From positions 248,001-312,000 of the forward strand of contig CALSFV010000657.1 of NCBI GenBank assembly GCA_943737045.1: a DNA stretch of 64,000 nucleotides, written 5' to 3'. This document shows, in pieces, positions 11,251-22,250 of the stretch; the first letter of the stretch is position 1, and every line of letters starts with the position of its first letter. This DNA comes from Parapristionchus giblindavisi (lineage: Eukaryota > Nematoda > Chromadorea > Rhabditida > Diplogasteridae). The notes below the pieces were generated by a model, which searched no databases, was not told where the DNA came from, and saw only the letters and a program-made list of their open reading frames with translations. The position numbers were made by a program, and so were the translations under genes.

Positions 11251-11999
11251 ATGACTGGATTCGTCTTCAACGTCAACGCCGTGTCCTTCGTTCCCTCAAC
11301 TACGACGTCATCTGCTTCATCTTCTTTCATGGACAAATGGAGACAGAGAAGGACTCGTTCGTTGAATTCTGACTGGACCAATACCGATGATGACAACGGA
11401 TACTCTTCTCATGTAAGATTTACAAATTATCTTCAATTTATTTACTTAATACAACACATTTGTAGTTTATTTATTTTTACTTTACACATTAGTGAGTCTA
11501 GTTCTCTCTAGAATTCACTTTTTTATCTTTTTTCCATATTATGAAGGCTAAGGAATTGCTGCTTCTAATTTTATTGCAATCATCATCCATCATAAATATT
11601 ATTTTTTTAAAAATTATTTTCTATTATTATTATTATCATAAAAAAACTCCATTACAGTACACCTCTTCGTGCTCAAGTCCCCTCTCAAACTTCACCCCGC
11701 GCTCGACATCCCCTGAGGACGAATACCTTCACGGACAGACCATCGATAGGAGAGCTCCCTCCAGAATCTCCCCCACCTCCACCAAGCATGATGACATGCT
11801 TTCGGTTCACATTAAACAATTTGTAGCTCGCTACTACGGCCCTACCCCTGCTAGATCCGCCCCTAAACCCAACCCCGAAGTACTTGCTATGCACATTAAT
11901 AAGTTTGTTCAACGTTACTATTCACCCAGTAACCCGTCCCTCGCTCCCAAGGACCAACTTGATGTATACATTAATCAATTTATCGCTCGTTACTATTGA
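11251..11999 (+). CDS. Unknown two-exon protein with three IxxFxxRYY motifs (copy B)
   Basis: Exons 11251-11412 and 11658-11999 (stop TGA), 167 aa. Paralog of 8618-9318 on the opposite strand with the same intron position. Frame is intact despite substitutions and small in-frame indels in the Ser/Asp-rich middle. The three motif segments (HIKQFVARYY, HINKFVQRYY, YINQFIARYY) and the start MTGFVFNVNAVSFVPST are almost unchanged. The C-terminal His of copy A is absent here. The intron is longer than in copy A (245 bp against 191). An AATAAA lies about 170 bp downstream near 12172. Preserved frame in both copies suggests both are or recently were functional. Function unknown. Confidence 0.72.
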
Positions 12000-12286
12000 A
12001 AAGTTCACACCGGTGACCCTATATAATCCTTATACTAATCATTTTATGTATATTCTTCATTTCTTTTACGGTCTCATTTTCATATTTTTACTTGCACATT
12101 TCTTTTACAATTGCCTAGCATCAGCATCTCACCCATTTCCTGCCATGTTTTCATTCAAATCGATTTTCACAATAAAATTGAAATAATCTTAAAGCAACAT
12201 CTTGTCTCATTTGCAACATAACAGTTGTAATACATACAAGATGTTAGTAATCAATAAGACATATTTCCCCCACTTTACACATTCAC

Positions 12287-12307
12287 AACCCCCCCCCCCC
12301 CCCCCCT
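12287..12307. repeat. Poly-C run at arm junction
   Basis: A run of about 19 C bases followed by CTACACAGAG. The same junction near 13914 and 5815 (as G) is shorter, so it is a length-variable mononucleotide tract. Confidence 0.8.
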
Positions 12308-13276
12308 ACACAGAGAGCAATTCAATGTTATTATTGGTTCCGTTTTATTACTATCACAGCGTCTATGAAAAAATAAATAATTATTTTATTAAATTTACTT
12401 TTTCAATGCAATTATTGTACCTTTCATATCATATGAACTCCTGTGTAATCAGTATTTATCATATATATATATTTTCGAGCACCCACATTGTGAGTGAGCG
12501 CTTTTTGTCGATGCGGTCTTGAAACCCATCTAGGAATATGCGGGAGATCGAGATTAGTAAGTATCATCCCCATGTCGGGTCAGTTCCGATTACTTGAGAT
12601 GTAGATCGGGTCAGTTTTGTTCTAATTTCGGGTCAGTTTATAATTCACAAAAACAACGGATTGTGGATGGGGCGAAAATGTATGGTATTTATTGTTGTTT
12701 TATATTATAGTTCAAGATCTTGATCATCGTGACCTTTGATGTTTGATTTTTAACATGGACATAATTACAAGCATGAAACATATTTATCTTGACCCGTAAC
12801 ATATAGGCATAGGAGGATAAAAACAGTAATATGTGAGCAACACGACCCGTTTTGTGTAAGCAAACAACGTTAACAAAGGAGGGAAACGGATCGATAATTG
12901 ATAAACGGGTCGTGAGCTTTGATAAATACACCGAAACTAACAAAGATTCGGACAAACCGTAGCAATGTTGAACTAAATGTTGATTTATTCGAGGTCTACT
13001 CCTAGTTTGATCTGGTAGTATAAGCAATAGTAATTAACAGTTAAAAGCGTTCAGCTTGCCGGTTTGAGACTAAGCAGCCTAATCTAAGTCTAAGCCTGAT
13101 CTATACTAGTGGGTCATTGTTAGCTTAAACTAAACGGCAATTAGCGACTAAGTTAAGCAACCAGCAGTCTGATAAATACGATTGTTTATCTCTAAATTTA
13201 CTTTCCATTAAGCGCTTAATTGTAAGTCAAGGTCATAAGTAAGGGACCTAAAGGGCTTAAGTTGTAAGGCATAAAT

Positions 13277-13672
13277 CTAGAAGGGTTGTACTACATATCC
13301 GTTCTTGTCCAGTCTCTGGCGTAATTCTTCGACGGTACCTGTCGAGATCCAACCACGAATAGAACCGATGGCTGCTGAACATTAATTCTATTCAAATGTT
13401 TAGGAAGATTTGCTTAACACTAAGCTCTAAATCACAGTAAAAATTTAAAAAAATCTGAAATTTCTACTGCAACCTATCCACTTTTTCAAAATTATTACTC
13501 ATACAACTATTTAAAAAAAAGATTTAACTATCGTACATGATCGTGTCATTGACCCTTGTCCACTTCCATCCACATTCTTTGATAAGCTCATCGGTTGTTC
13601 CCATTTGCTCTTCAATTGGGAAACGGCACCACGCTGTGTGCTGGCGCACTCTACCGTACTACTCGCACCACT
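13277..13672 (-). pseudogene. Inverted fragment of TNNI3K 3' end (last two exons)
   Basis: Minus strand: 13672-13537 matches TNNI3K exon 4465-4641 from its internal position about 4509, with the same donor position (GTACGA here, GTATGG in the original). 13374-13277 matches the last exon, same 98-bp length and same TAG stop. The frame is open in both pieces, including [10 protein letters not shown] and the GYVVQPF tail. The kinase domain and the start of the first piece are missing, so no kinase can be made. The break at 13672 joins directly to a third copy of the gene A/B 3' flank. It is antisense to the kinase mRNA if transcribed from the plus strand. Confidence 0.82.
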
Positions 13673-13940
13673 AATCATTTTATGTATATTCTTCATTTCT
13701 TTGACGGTCTCATTTTCATATCTTTACTTGCACATTTCTTTTACAATTGCCCAGACTCAGCATCTCACCCATTTCCTGCCATGTTTTCATCCTAATTAAT
13801 TTTCACAATAAAATTGTAATAATCTTAAAGCAACATCTTGTCTCATTTCCAACATAACAGTTGTAATACACAGTAATCCATAAGACATATTTCACCCACT
13901 TCATACATTCATAACCCCCCCCCCCTCCTACACAGAGGGC
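13673..13940 (+). repeat. Third copy of the gene A/B 3' flank
   Basis: Starts at TAATCATTTTATGTATATTC, matching the 3' flank of gene B (from about 12036) through AATAAAATTGTAATAATC to the C-rich junction. No coding part is present. It lies in the same orientation as gene B, so the duplicated module was at least partly tandem. Confidence 0.75.
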
Positions 13941-14139
13941 AATTGATTCAATGTTATGTCTCATTCACAATTATAATGTATACATGGTAACCATACAGGG
14001 AACAAATCAGGGAGCAAACATAAACATTGGTAAACCATTTTCGAGAAACGTGACGTCACAAACATAACCAGATCTTTCATCTCATCACATCAGGCAAAAA
14101 TAACCCATCTCTTCCATATTCCATTCATTCTCATCTTCT

Positions 14140-15080
14140 ACCCTCTTCTCAGTCTATCCGTGACCTTGGAGTCTTTCTTGATCCTCTCCTCAATTTCTCA
14201 TCACACATTTCTATTATATCTAGGAAAGCTACTTCATTAGTATATTTGCTATTCCGCTCGATCTCTTGTACCAAACCCGATGTGTATATTCACGCTTTTA
14301 AATGTTATATTCTTCCCATAGTTGAATATGCTTCCCCAGTTTGGTCCCCATCATCCAAAGGTCTTGTACGTAAATTAGAAAATGTCTCTCATCTGTTTAC
14401 TCGTCTTTTATTTTATCGTTGTAATCGTACTGTTGGTTTCCCTCGTTTCCCTCCCTCATACCCCGCTAGATTATTGATGTATTCTCTCCCATCTCTGTAC
14501 CATAGAAGAACAGTAATCGATATTATTTATGCTCTTAAGATCCTTCGTTGTCAAATAGATTTGCCAGCTAGTCATTTCTTTGTCTTTAAACCCACTTTTG
14601 GTCGTGTATCTTGCTTTGCTTTCCATATTCCTCTCGCTAGACGAGAAAATCGTCGATCATCTTTCTCTGTTAGAGTTGCTCGTTTTTTGATTAAATTATA
14701 TTGTATTATTGATTCATCTACCATATCATGTAGCACCTCCGTTATCAAAGCAAAATTGCTTTCCTCCCAAGATCTTATCGATAAATTAGGAATCACAATT
14801 ACCCCTCTTTAGTGCCCTCATTCTAGACTCTCGATTCAATCCAATACATATTGAATCATTGCGGACCCCTCCACCGCTAGGCCTTGCCAACCTAACCTAT
14901 CATTGATCGCCGTTTGATCTTTGATACAGAGTCCTTGTATGAGCTGCACTTCCCCTCCTCCCATCTACCCCCTCTAATTTTTTTTCTCTCTCTCTCTACC
15001 CCACAAACTAGTATTTATCTGTTTTTCATATGTTGTCGCATCTTATTGATGTATGATAAATTAAATTAAATTAAAGATCT
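14140..15080 (+). pseudogene. Non-LTR retrotransposon, 5'-truncated
   Basis: Open frame from about 14144 to the stop at 14812. It reads SIRDLGVFLDPLLNFSSHI, then SRKATSLVYLLFRS, then CYILPIVEYASPVWSPSSK, the region just after the reverse-transcriptase core in Jockey/CR1-type LINEs. The polymerase active site is absent. A 3' UTR follows and ends in TAAATTAAATTAAA near 15056-15073, the short-repeat tail typical of this group. Unlike the LINE at 20284-21321 in tail and sequence, so a different family. Confidence 0.78.
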
Positions 15081-15167
15081 GTCATGATCGGATCATCATC
15101 CATACAGATCAAGCCCAGCGTAATCGCCATTTTACCCGATTTGATTCACTTTTCATTATTTAAGGAA

Positions 15168-16593
15168 GCGCTATAAAAAACACTATCTGAGAGAATTCAA
15201 CAACTCGGGTATTTTTTGGTATCGATGAAAAATAGATTTTTCTGTTTTATGTATGATAATTACAGGCTCAATGAGTGAAGTTCACTGGCACTTGGAAATT
15301 CCTTCCAATTGAAAATTCGCTTCAGGAGGTGACCACACAACGATTTGGCGCCTTTTCCTAAAAGGTTTATTTTGAATCCAATCGATGCGGGAGTGGACGC
15401 AATCGACTCCTTAGCTAATTCTGAGAAACTATTGTCAAGGGAAGTTTTTCGATCAACGGTCAACGAAGGCTGGAATTTTGAATTTTCGAAAAAAAATTCA
15501 CATTTAATTAATTTTCACTATTTTGCTACAACAACCCTACGTTTTTTTATTTGCTTAATCGCTTCTAATTATCATAACACAGCTTCAGTTTAAAAATCAT
15601 AATTTTTTAAAAATACGATTACGGTGAATAAATCATTTTTATAATGAAGTCGTGAATTATGGTGTGGCACCTACAGTATCTCGAATCGATCAATTTAGAA
15701 ATCTGGTAGTTTTAAACATATTTTACCGCTGTTCCTGACATGACTAAGATATACGACTACTCCTCGTCTTCGGAGTGCACCTGCACGGTACAGTGCTGGC
15801 AAATATTCTACAATATTTTGGTTTTTCAACAATAACTTTCTTCGCAGTCAACCGATTCTCTTTTTTTATAGTATGTTTGCATAGATGATAATATGGTATA
15901 GTGATCCAATTTTTATCGATATTGGATCACAAACAACGAAATAGTGATCAATTTACGAAAATTGTCAATTTTCATCGACATCAGCACCTGGGCACGGGTG
16001 CACTCCGAAGACGAGGAGTAGTCGTATACCTTAGTCATGTCAGGAACAGCGGTAAAATATGTTTAAAACTACCAGATTTCTAAATTGAACGATTCGGGAT
16101 ACTGTAGGTGCCACACCATAATTCACGACTTCATTATAAAAATGATTTATTCACCGTAATCGTATTTTTAAAAAATTATGATTTTTAAACTGAAGCTGTG
16201 TTATGATATTTAGAAGCGATTAAGCAAATAAAAAAACGTAGGGTTGTTGTAGCAAAATAGTGAAAATTAATTAAATGTGAAATTTTTTTCGAAAATTCAA
16301 AATTCCAGCCTTCGTTGACCGTTGATCGAAAAACTCCCCTTGACAATAGTTTCTTAGAATTAGCTAAGGAGTCGATTGCGTCCACTCCCGCATCGATTGG
16401 ATTCAAAATAAACCTTTTAGCAAAAGGCGCCAAATCGTTGTGTGGTCACCTCCTGAAGCGAATTTTCAATTGGAAGGAATTTCCAAGTGCCAGTGAACTT
16501 TACTCATTGAGCCTGTAATTATCATACATAAAACAGAAAAATCCATTTTTCGTCGATACCGCACCTATGTCGATTTTCTAAGATAGCGTGTTA
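15168..16593. mobile_element. Large foldback element
   Basis: Arms about 15168-15786 and 15996-16593 are inverted copies; shared landmarks are CAATGAGTGAAGTTCACTGG / CCAGTGAACTTTACTCATTG. A 67-codon frame is mirrored in the two arms. The 210-bp core contains TACAGTGCTGGC followed by sequence similar to the end of the Tc1-like element at 5842, so a Tc1-type terminal repeat fragment seems nested there. Confidence 0.72.
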
Positions 16594-17580
16594 TAACCTG
16601 TTACAATTTTTCAATAAGATAAAACTATCCTTGCACACTCTTTTATTTTAGTGATTTTTGGAAACTGTACGATGGAAAAACGGTGTGATCTCGAACAAAA
16701 AAGTAGATATGAGTTATTTGAAACATATATGAAATGAAGTTTGAAATCAGAAAATTTGTAATTCAATTAAAGAATGAGGGATTTGGAGTGCATTACTATC
16801 ACGAAGCACGGATGGTCAACATTCTGTTCTCTACTAGTTTTCAATTCTTGACAAGATCCTGTGAAGCCAGCGTTTGTTTAAAAAAATCGTGCGTTTCCTT
16901 TGTGGAACAATTCGGATTACGGTATTAGGGTAAGTTTTGGAGCAGGCGTTCACATTTAAATAGATGTCATCTATAGACCTTCCTGGCAGTATACCCAAAA
17001 AGAAAACTCATGCGATTCCTTCTTTAACACCTTCCAACAGAGTGGTCATGGTCCGACGAATTATCGATTTTCCGGATTTGGTAGATCATCATACCAACGT
17101 TTGAAAAATTTGGGCCTCCTTCACCTTTCTGTACATGCGCGAATGGGTCGATTTCAGAATCTCTTCCGTAAAGCTTGGTGTTTCCCTTGTGATCAACAAG
17201 TCATCTTCCCGCTAGGGCCTCAGCCACCCTTGATTCCACTGTGATCTTTGATCTTGGATAGAGAACACGTAATTAAGACCTCCTTCATCTTCCCCATTCC
17301 TATTGTGCCTCATTTTAATTCTCCTCGTGCAAATTTCTTCATTACAATCGTATTCTACTTGTTGAAATATCTTTATGATGTATGGTAAACAATAAATAAA
17401 TACATAACTTGAGTAGCCACACCTTCCCCCATTTGGCCTCATATTCGAAGCGAATATTGACAATGAAAAAAAAGAGTATCTTTTGTTATTTTTGTCCGAT
17501 CTGCGATATAAATTATCCAGTGGCTGAACTACTGCCCTAGTATCCCTCATTACTATGCATAGTAGAATAAAAGGTTCATG
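16594..17580. other. No gene recognised
   Basis: AT-rich sequence with short chance ORFs and no convincing splice-linked coding pieces or repeats. Confidence 0.4.
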
Positions 17581-17604
17581 TCCATTATTTTGTTTTTTTT
17601 AGCT

Positions 17605-17773
17605 CTTCCTCTTCCACTTCCTCTATCTCTACCTCTACCTTTACCTCTACCTCTACCTCTATCTCTACCTCTACCTCTACGTCTACCTCTACCTCTACCT
17701 CTACCTCTATCTCTACCTCTACCTCTACGTCTACCTCTACCTTTACCTCTACCTCTGCCTCTACCTCTACGTA
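17605..17773. repeat. (CTACCT)n hexamer array
   Basis: About 28 imperfect units of CTACCT with CTATCT and CTACGT variants, a strict polypyrimidine strand. Long frames on both strands here are artefacts of the repeat. Confidence 0.92.
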
Positions 17774-18427
17774 ATTTATCTCTATCTGCCATCCCATCCC
17801 TTCCATTTATTTTCTTTTTTTGCCCATTCCTCATTTGGTCTTCCAATTTCCTTCTCTATCCTCTGCCATTCCTATGCATGTATTTTCCTTTTGATGACCT
17901 CTGCAAGAGTTTACGGATGCGAAACTACTAGCTTGTCTTTAGAGCGTTGAGCTCCAATAGTGTCCCAAGGGTTGAGTTCCAGTAGCTCTAAGGTTATCTC
18001 CATCGAACTTGAACAACACTTTCCGCGATTTACCAAATAGTATTGCGGCCTTGTTTGCTGGAAATCCTCTTGCAAGACTTTGTTTGAGGCCTGGTGGGAT
18101 TTAATTAGATGTGATTTAATTAGAAAAAAATACTATTTAATGAAGACCCGTTTTACGACACTCCACATTCAGTGGCAATTCTGATTTGCTAATTTGATAA
18201 AGTGTTTCAGTTAAAAAAATAATTTAAATCGAGAAAAGGCATTTCCAATGTATCGACCAAAAGTTCCATATCTCAGAAATAAAGCATCAAGTCTGTCTCA
18301 AACTTGTTGTGGTCTTATTGTCTGAATCTTTCGTTATGTATACTCTTTCGTCGTTTCTATCCTTCTCTAACTTGACGATTTGTCTGCAAGATCTATACTG
18401 ATCCCACCGTTGTAGATTCAATTTACT

Positions 18428-18603
18428 ACACAGAGAAAAAGTGGTATTTTACTTTATTTCATTTTTAAATTAAATTATTATTAAAAGTGCAAAAAGAAAC
18501 TACAGCTGAAAACAACACAAGTGATGAATATACCAAGTCTTGTGTACTGTGCAGCACAACTGGCAATGAGGTGGTGGTGTTTTAACACCTTTTTTCTCTG
18601 TGT
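18428..18603. mobile_element. MITE with ACACAGAGAAAAAGTG ends, copy 1
   Basis: Terminal inverted repeats ACACAGAGAAAAAGTGG and CACCTTTTTTCTCTGTGT. Two further family members at 21293 and 63597. Confidence 0.7.
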
Positions 18604-18619
18604 ACAAGTATACTTTATC

Positions 18620-18850
18620 ATATTGACGAATCAGTCCAGGCGCGGAAGTCAATTTCCTGCAGCAGTATGTAAACTATTCGATAAACGTTTGTTGTTGGAT
18701 AAACTCTATATGCTAAAATAGCTGTACTATTTTTTGACAGAAAAAAAAGAGAAACTTCAGAGACCTTTCAGTGCTAGCACATACTATATCAGACTGAAAG
18801 CCTCTGTAAACAACAACAAAAGTGAATTCCCCTTGCAGTTTGATAAAGAC
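18620..18850 (+). repeat. Dispersed repeat, copy 1
   Basis: Shares TTGACGAATCAGTC, AAACGTTTGTTGTTGG, CTTCAGAGACCTTTCAGTGC and AACAACAACAA in the same order with 22017-22250. Non-coding; class unknown. Confidence 0.7.
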
Positions 18851-19156
18851 TTTTAAAGATATATTATTATTATTATAGTTATGAAAGTTGAGTTATCAGA
18901 CAAGGAAGAGATCGCCTGTGTTGTGTCTACTCTCGAAAGTAAAATAAGACAACATTACTCGCGATGAAAAGTTTATCAAATAGTGTCAATCAATATCAAT
19001 CGTTTCCAACGGATAGTTTACTTTCCAGGTCCAACTCCGGTATCCCAGTTCTTTCTGTTCTGAAAAATGAATAATACATATTTGCAATGATAGAAATCGT
19101 CAGTCTCTTTACAGCAAAGTGCTCACTAGTTGACTAATAACCAACAAATTAGTGTG

Positions 19157-19270
19157 TTAAAAGAACTCCAAGCGCTAATTTGAAACTCTCCGCTCTGGCC
19201 ATGCTCTCTCGTTTTTTTGTTTATTTTTTGCCAAAGCGGACAGTAAAATTAACTCGGAGTATACTTTTAA
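19157..19270. mobile_element. TTAA-MITE copy 6
   Basis: TTAA at both ends; CTAATTTGAAACTCTCCGC left, AAATTAACTCGGAGTATAC right. Confidence 0.7.
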
Positions 19271-19577
19271 ATGAAGATACGGATAAATAGAAGTTTTATC
19301 TCACCAATCTCAAAATATATTTTGAAACTCTCTTTTCACTGTTAGTGAAAGTGAAACGCTATAGCGGAAAATTTCTAATTAAAATATGGAATCAATTTAG
19401 CACTGTAACTCACAACCACGAGTCCTTCTGCAGAAGCATTGACTATGAGAGCGAGAAGAAAGAGTGTAGAGAGAAGAAGATGACGAATCATATTGAATGA
19501 ATGACTCTCACAGTATCATCATTCTTTTTTATCCAAAAATCCCGTGACCAAAGTGACAAAATACGCGATTTATCTGA

Positions 19578-19767
19578 AAAATTGAAATTTTGATGTCATT
19601 TTATCGAACTTACGTTATTTAGCGAGGGTGCAGATATGACGAACCCATACTCCGTCTGTGAGCTCATGCCACCCCATGCTACAACTGTGCACGATTTGGG
19701 CCCGATCGGTTCATATAACTTTTCGGCCAAGTGCCAAGAGAATGTCTCTTTAGACAGATAGTCTCTC
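19578..19767 (+). mobile_element. End fragment of palindromic TTAA-type element
   Basis: Matches the right arm of the elements at 7129 and 40959 (GGTGCAGATATGACGAACCC through GATAGTCTCTC), with more substitutions. The left arm is missing. Confidence 0.75.
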
Positions 19768-19779
19768 TTATAACACTAA

Positions 19780-19786
19780 TAATAAA

Positions 19787-19826
<40 letters not shown>
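19780..19826. repeat. (TTA)n microsatellite
   Basis: Run of ATT triplets just after the element fragment; similar tracts close LINE copies at 20167-20192 and 44125-44147. Confidence 0.85.
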
Positions 19827-20159
19827 ACACTGTTTCTCCGGGCTGAATTGGTCTTTCATTATCACTAGAATAGCAGTGATCTCCCGCAAAACTTCTTGTG
19901 CTTTTAGTATTTTCAAATTTTCAAAATTCGCGCTATGCCAGTACTATAAGTGCGATTTTCGTATTACCAAGTGCGATTTAATAAGCTGAATTTGCACAAT
20001 ATTATATATGTATGGTACGCAGAATATCATTTGCTATTTCTGGTTCCGCAGTTTGTTCATGAAAACATTCGCGGAACTTCTAAAAGGTAAATACAAACTA
20101 TTTCTTTACCTGTATAAGTACCAGGAACCGACCAAATCGTAACTAAATCATGTCTTGTG

Positions 20160-21292
20160 TGCATGAAATAATAATAATAATAATAATAATAATTTATCGA
20201 TTCTTGAACAAGAGAAAGTAACGATATTTTGTAAATAATAAATATTGAATAAAATAGGAAGAACGACTAGAATGCTGCAATATCTAGATCACAGCTTTGA
20301 TACTATTACGAAAAACTGTGGGGTTTGGCGAATTTACAATAGATGGTTCAAGAATATTCCATTTATTAACAACTCTATTAGACAAGAAGCATCTAAATCT
20401 ACGACTGGAAATCCTATGAAAGAGTAGTTTTTGGGAGTGTCCACGGTTTCTGTGGAGTGAATTGGAGAAAAGGAACGTTTTGCGGGGATCGATATCGATA
20501 AAACCGTTAATGATCTTAAAAGTTGTGGTCAGATCAATGATTTCTCTACGGGTGGAAAGGGATTGAAGGTCGAGAAGGGACAGCCTGTGAGGATAGTCGA
20601 TATACGGGATACCACATCTACGAAGAACGATTCTGGAATAGTTTTTAAGGACAGATTCAACATGCAGTTGCATTGACGAGGACGACGGGGACCAAAGTTC
20701 ACTACAGTACTCGAGCAAGGGACGGACATAGGTACAGAATAGACGACTGTATAAAGATACACTACGAGAAGTAAACGATCGATAAATATAGCAACATCTT
20801 GATTTGGCTTTCCTAACTATGTTAGCAATGTGCTCACTAAAATCAAGCGAATTGTTGTAAGTAATTCCAAGATCTTTGAATTGTGATACTATTGGGAGGC
20901 GGTTATTGTCAATAGTGAAGTCAACTTGAGGGTGGTTTGTGCCCATGCACATAATAGCTGATTTAGAACTAGACATAGTAAGGCCCCACAATGAGCTCCA
21001 ATCATGAATACGGTCAAGGGCGGTTTGAAGAGTCTCACAGTTGTTAAAGGAATAGACTTTGAGATCGTCAGCATATATTGAACAAAATACATCTGGAGGA
21101 AGAATAGACGGAATATCAGAAATGTATAGAGAGAATAAGAGGGGTCCAATACAACTCCCTTGAGGGACACCACTGAGAGTTTCAAAAGGCCGAGAGCTGG
21201 AATTGCCAACTAGCACGGTTTGGGGAGTGGATATGGAGGATATTATGATGTTGTACATAATATATGAGTAATCATTGAACTCGTAACTGACA
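20160..21292 (-). pseudogene. Non-LTR retrotransposon (CR1/Jockey-like), 5'-truncated
   Basis: Minus-strand frame to the stop near 20284. It contains GVPQGSCIGPLLFSLYISD and YADDLK, the reverse-transcriptase active-site aspartates, then FKDLGITYNNSLDFSEHI and LLEYCSELWSPSSS. Upstream domains (endonuclease and finger part of the polymerase) are missing, and the open frame runs into a MITE at 21293. The 3' end is a (TTA)n tail at 20167-20192. A much shorter copy of the same 3' end is at 44001-44147. The frame is open over about 330 codons, suggesting fairly recent insertion. Confidence 0.85.
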
Positions 21293-21440
21293 ACAGAGAA
21301 AAAGTGTACTCCACAGTACACAAGACCTGTGAAGTGTTATATTTAACACTTTTTGAGATATTTTTCAACAAACTGAATGTAAAATAGAACATTTCACAGG
21401 TCTTGTGTATCGCAATGCGGAGTACACTTTTTTCTCTGTG
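21293..21440. mobile_element. MITE with ACAGAGAAAAAGTG ends, copy 2
   Basis: Ends ACAGAGAAAAAGTGTACTCC and GGAGTACACTTTTTTCTCTG; the interior has a palindrome around AAGTGTTATATTTAACAC. Confidence 0.82.
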
Positions 21441-22016
21441 TATGATGCATTTGGTACACTGGGAGAGAAAAAAAACCCAAGTTGAGAATCAAAACAACCT
21501 TATATCGGAGGGTTTCAAACCGTAAGGGTTTTTCACTTGCATTCAAGGGTTTGGTGCTCGTTCAGCATGTCAAGTTTGTTTTTTCGCATTGTCAGTGAAA
21601 TATGTATATCGACTCTTATTCGTATACTTTATTTTCATCACAACCAATGGAAGAGAGAATGAATGATTAACATAGGTGGATGATCTATGCTAATCATCCA
21701 TTCTGTGATTCTACTGTTCTGGTTCTGTATGGTTCTGGTTCTATGGTTGATATGGTTATGGTTTGGTTCTTCTATGATCTCTCTTATGGTATGTTTGATG
21801 TGTTTAAATTCGTTGAAGGGTCGGGATGGACTAAACGTTGTTAGTGTTATAAGGCCCGCTGGGTCAGATAGATGATTTTTTAAACAATAAAGAGAAACTC
21901 ATCGATAACAGCTAATGAATTTTTTTTATGTCTTTATTCACTTAATAAAACGAGGTGCGGAATGCCACATGCGTGCCGTTTTTAGGGAATGCGAGTGTAA
22001 GGAACTATAGTTTAAA

Positions 22017-22250
22017 TATCAAGTTGACGAATCAGTCATGGTGCGGAAGCTAATTTCCCACAGCTGTATCTAAACTATTCAACAAACGTTTGTTGTTGGC
22101 TAAACTCTATATGCAAAAATAGTTGCACTATTCTATGGCAGAAAAAGGGAAATTAACTTCAGAGACCTTTCAGTGCTATTCCAGCAATACACATTCTATA
22201 TCAGTCAGATAGTCTATGAAAACAACAACAACGAGAGTACATGAGACTTC
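22017..22250 (+). repeat. Dispersed repeat, copy 2
   Basis: Direct-orientation copy of 18620-18850, with substitutions. Confidence 0.7.

Larger units (their letters stand above)
11080..12245 (+). repeat. Right inner arm of inverted duplication
   Basis: Reverse complement of 8354-9500, carrying gene B. It continues directly into the TNNI3K-derived arm at about 12285 without the Tc1-like or palindromic element found in the left arm, so it represents the unoccupied site. Confidence 0.85.
12285..13672 (-). repeat. Right outer arm of inverted duplication
   Basis: Reverse complement of about 4509-5845, covering the TNNI3K 3' end and its downstream flank. It abuts the gene B arm, giving the order gene B, then TNNI3K fragment. 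Confidence 0.85.

Noticed and set aside
8618..11999. Identification of the paired genes as NPY/pancreatic-polypeptide hormones
   Set aside because: Segments such as YINQFIARHY resemble the NPY C-terminal helix, but there is no signal peptide, no dibasic cleavage-amidation site after the motif, and the motif repeats three times in one chain.
15345..16518. A repeated 67-82 aa gene pair
   Set aside because: Mirrored frames in the arms of the foldback element, no splice signals or homology.
17553..17931. Long ORFs rich in Leu-Pro or Arg-Gly at the hexamer array
   Set aside because: They follow directly from the (CTACCT)n repeat and are open in several frames.
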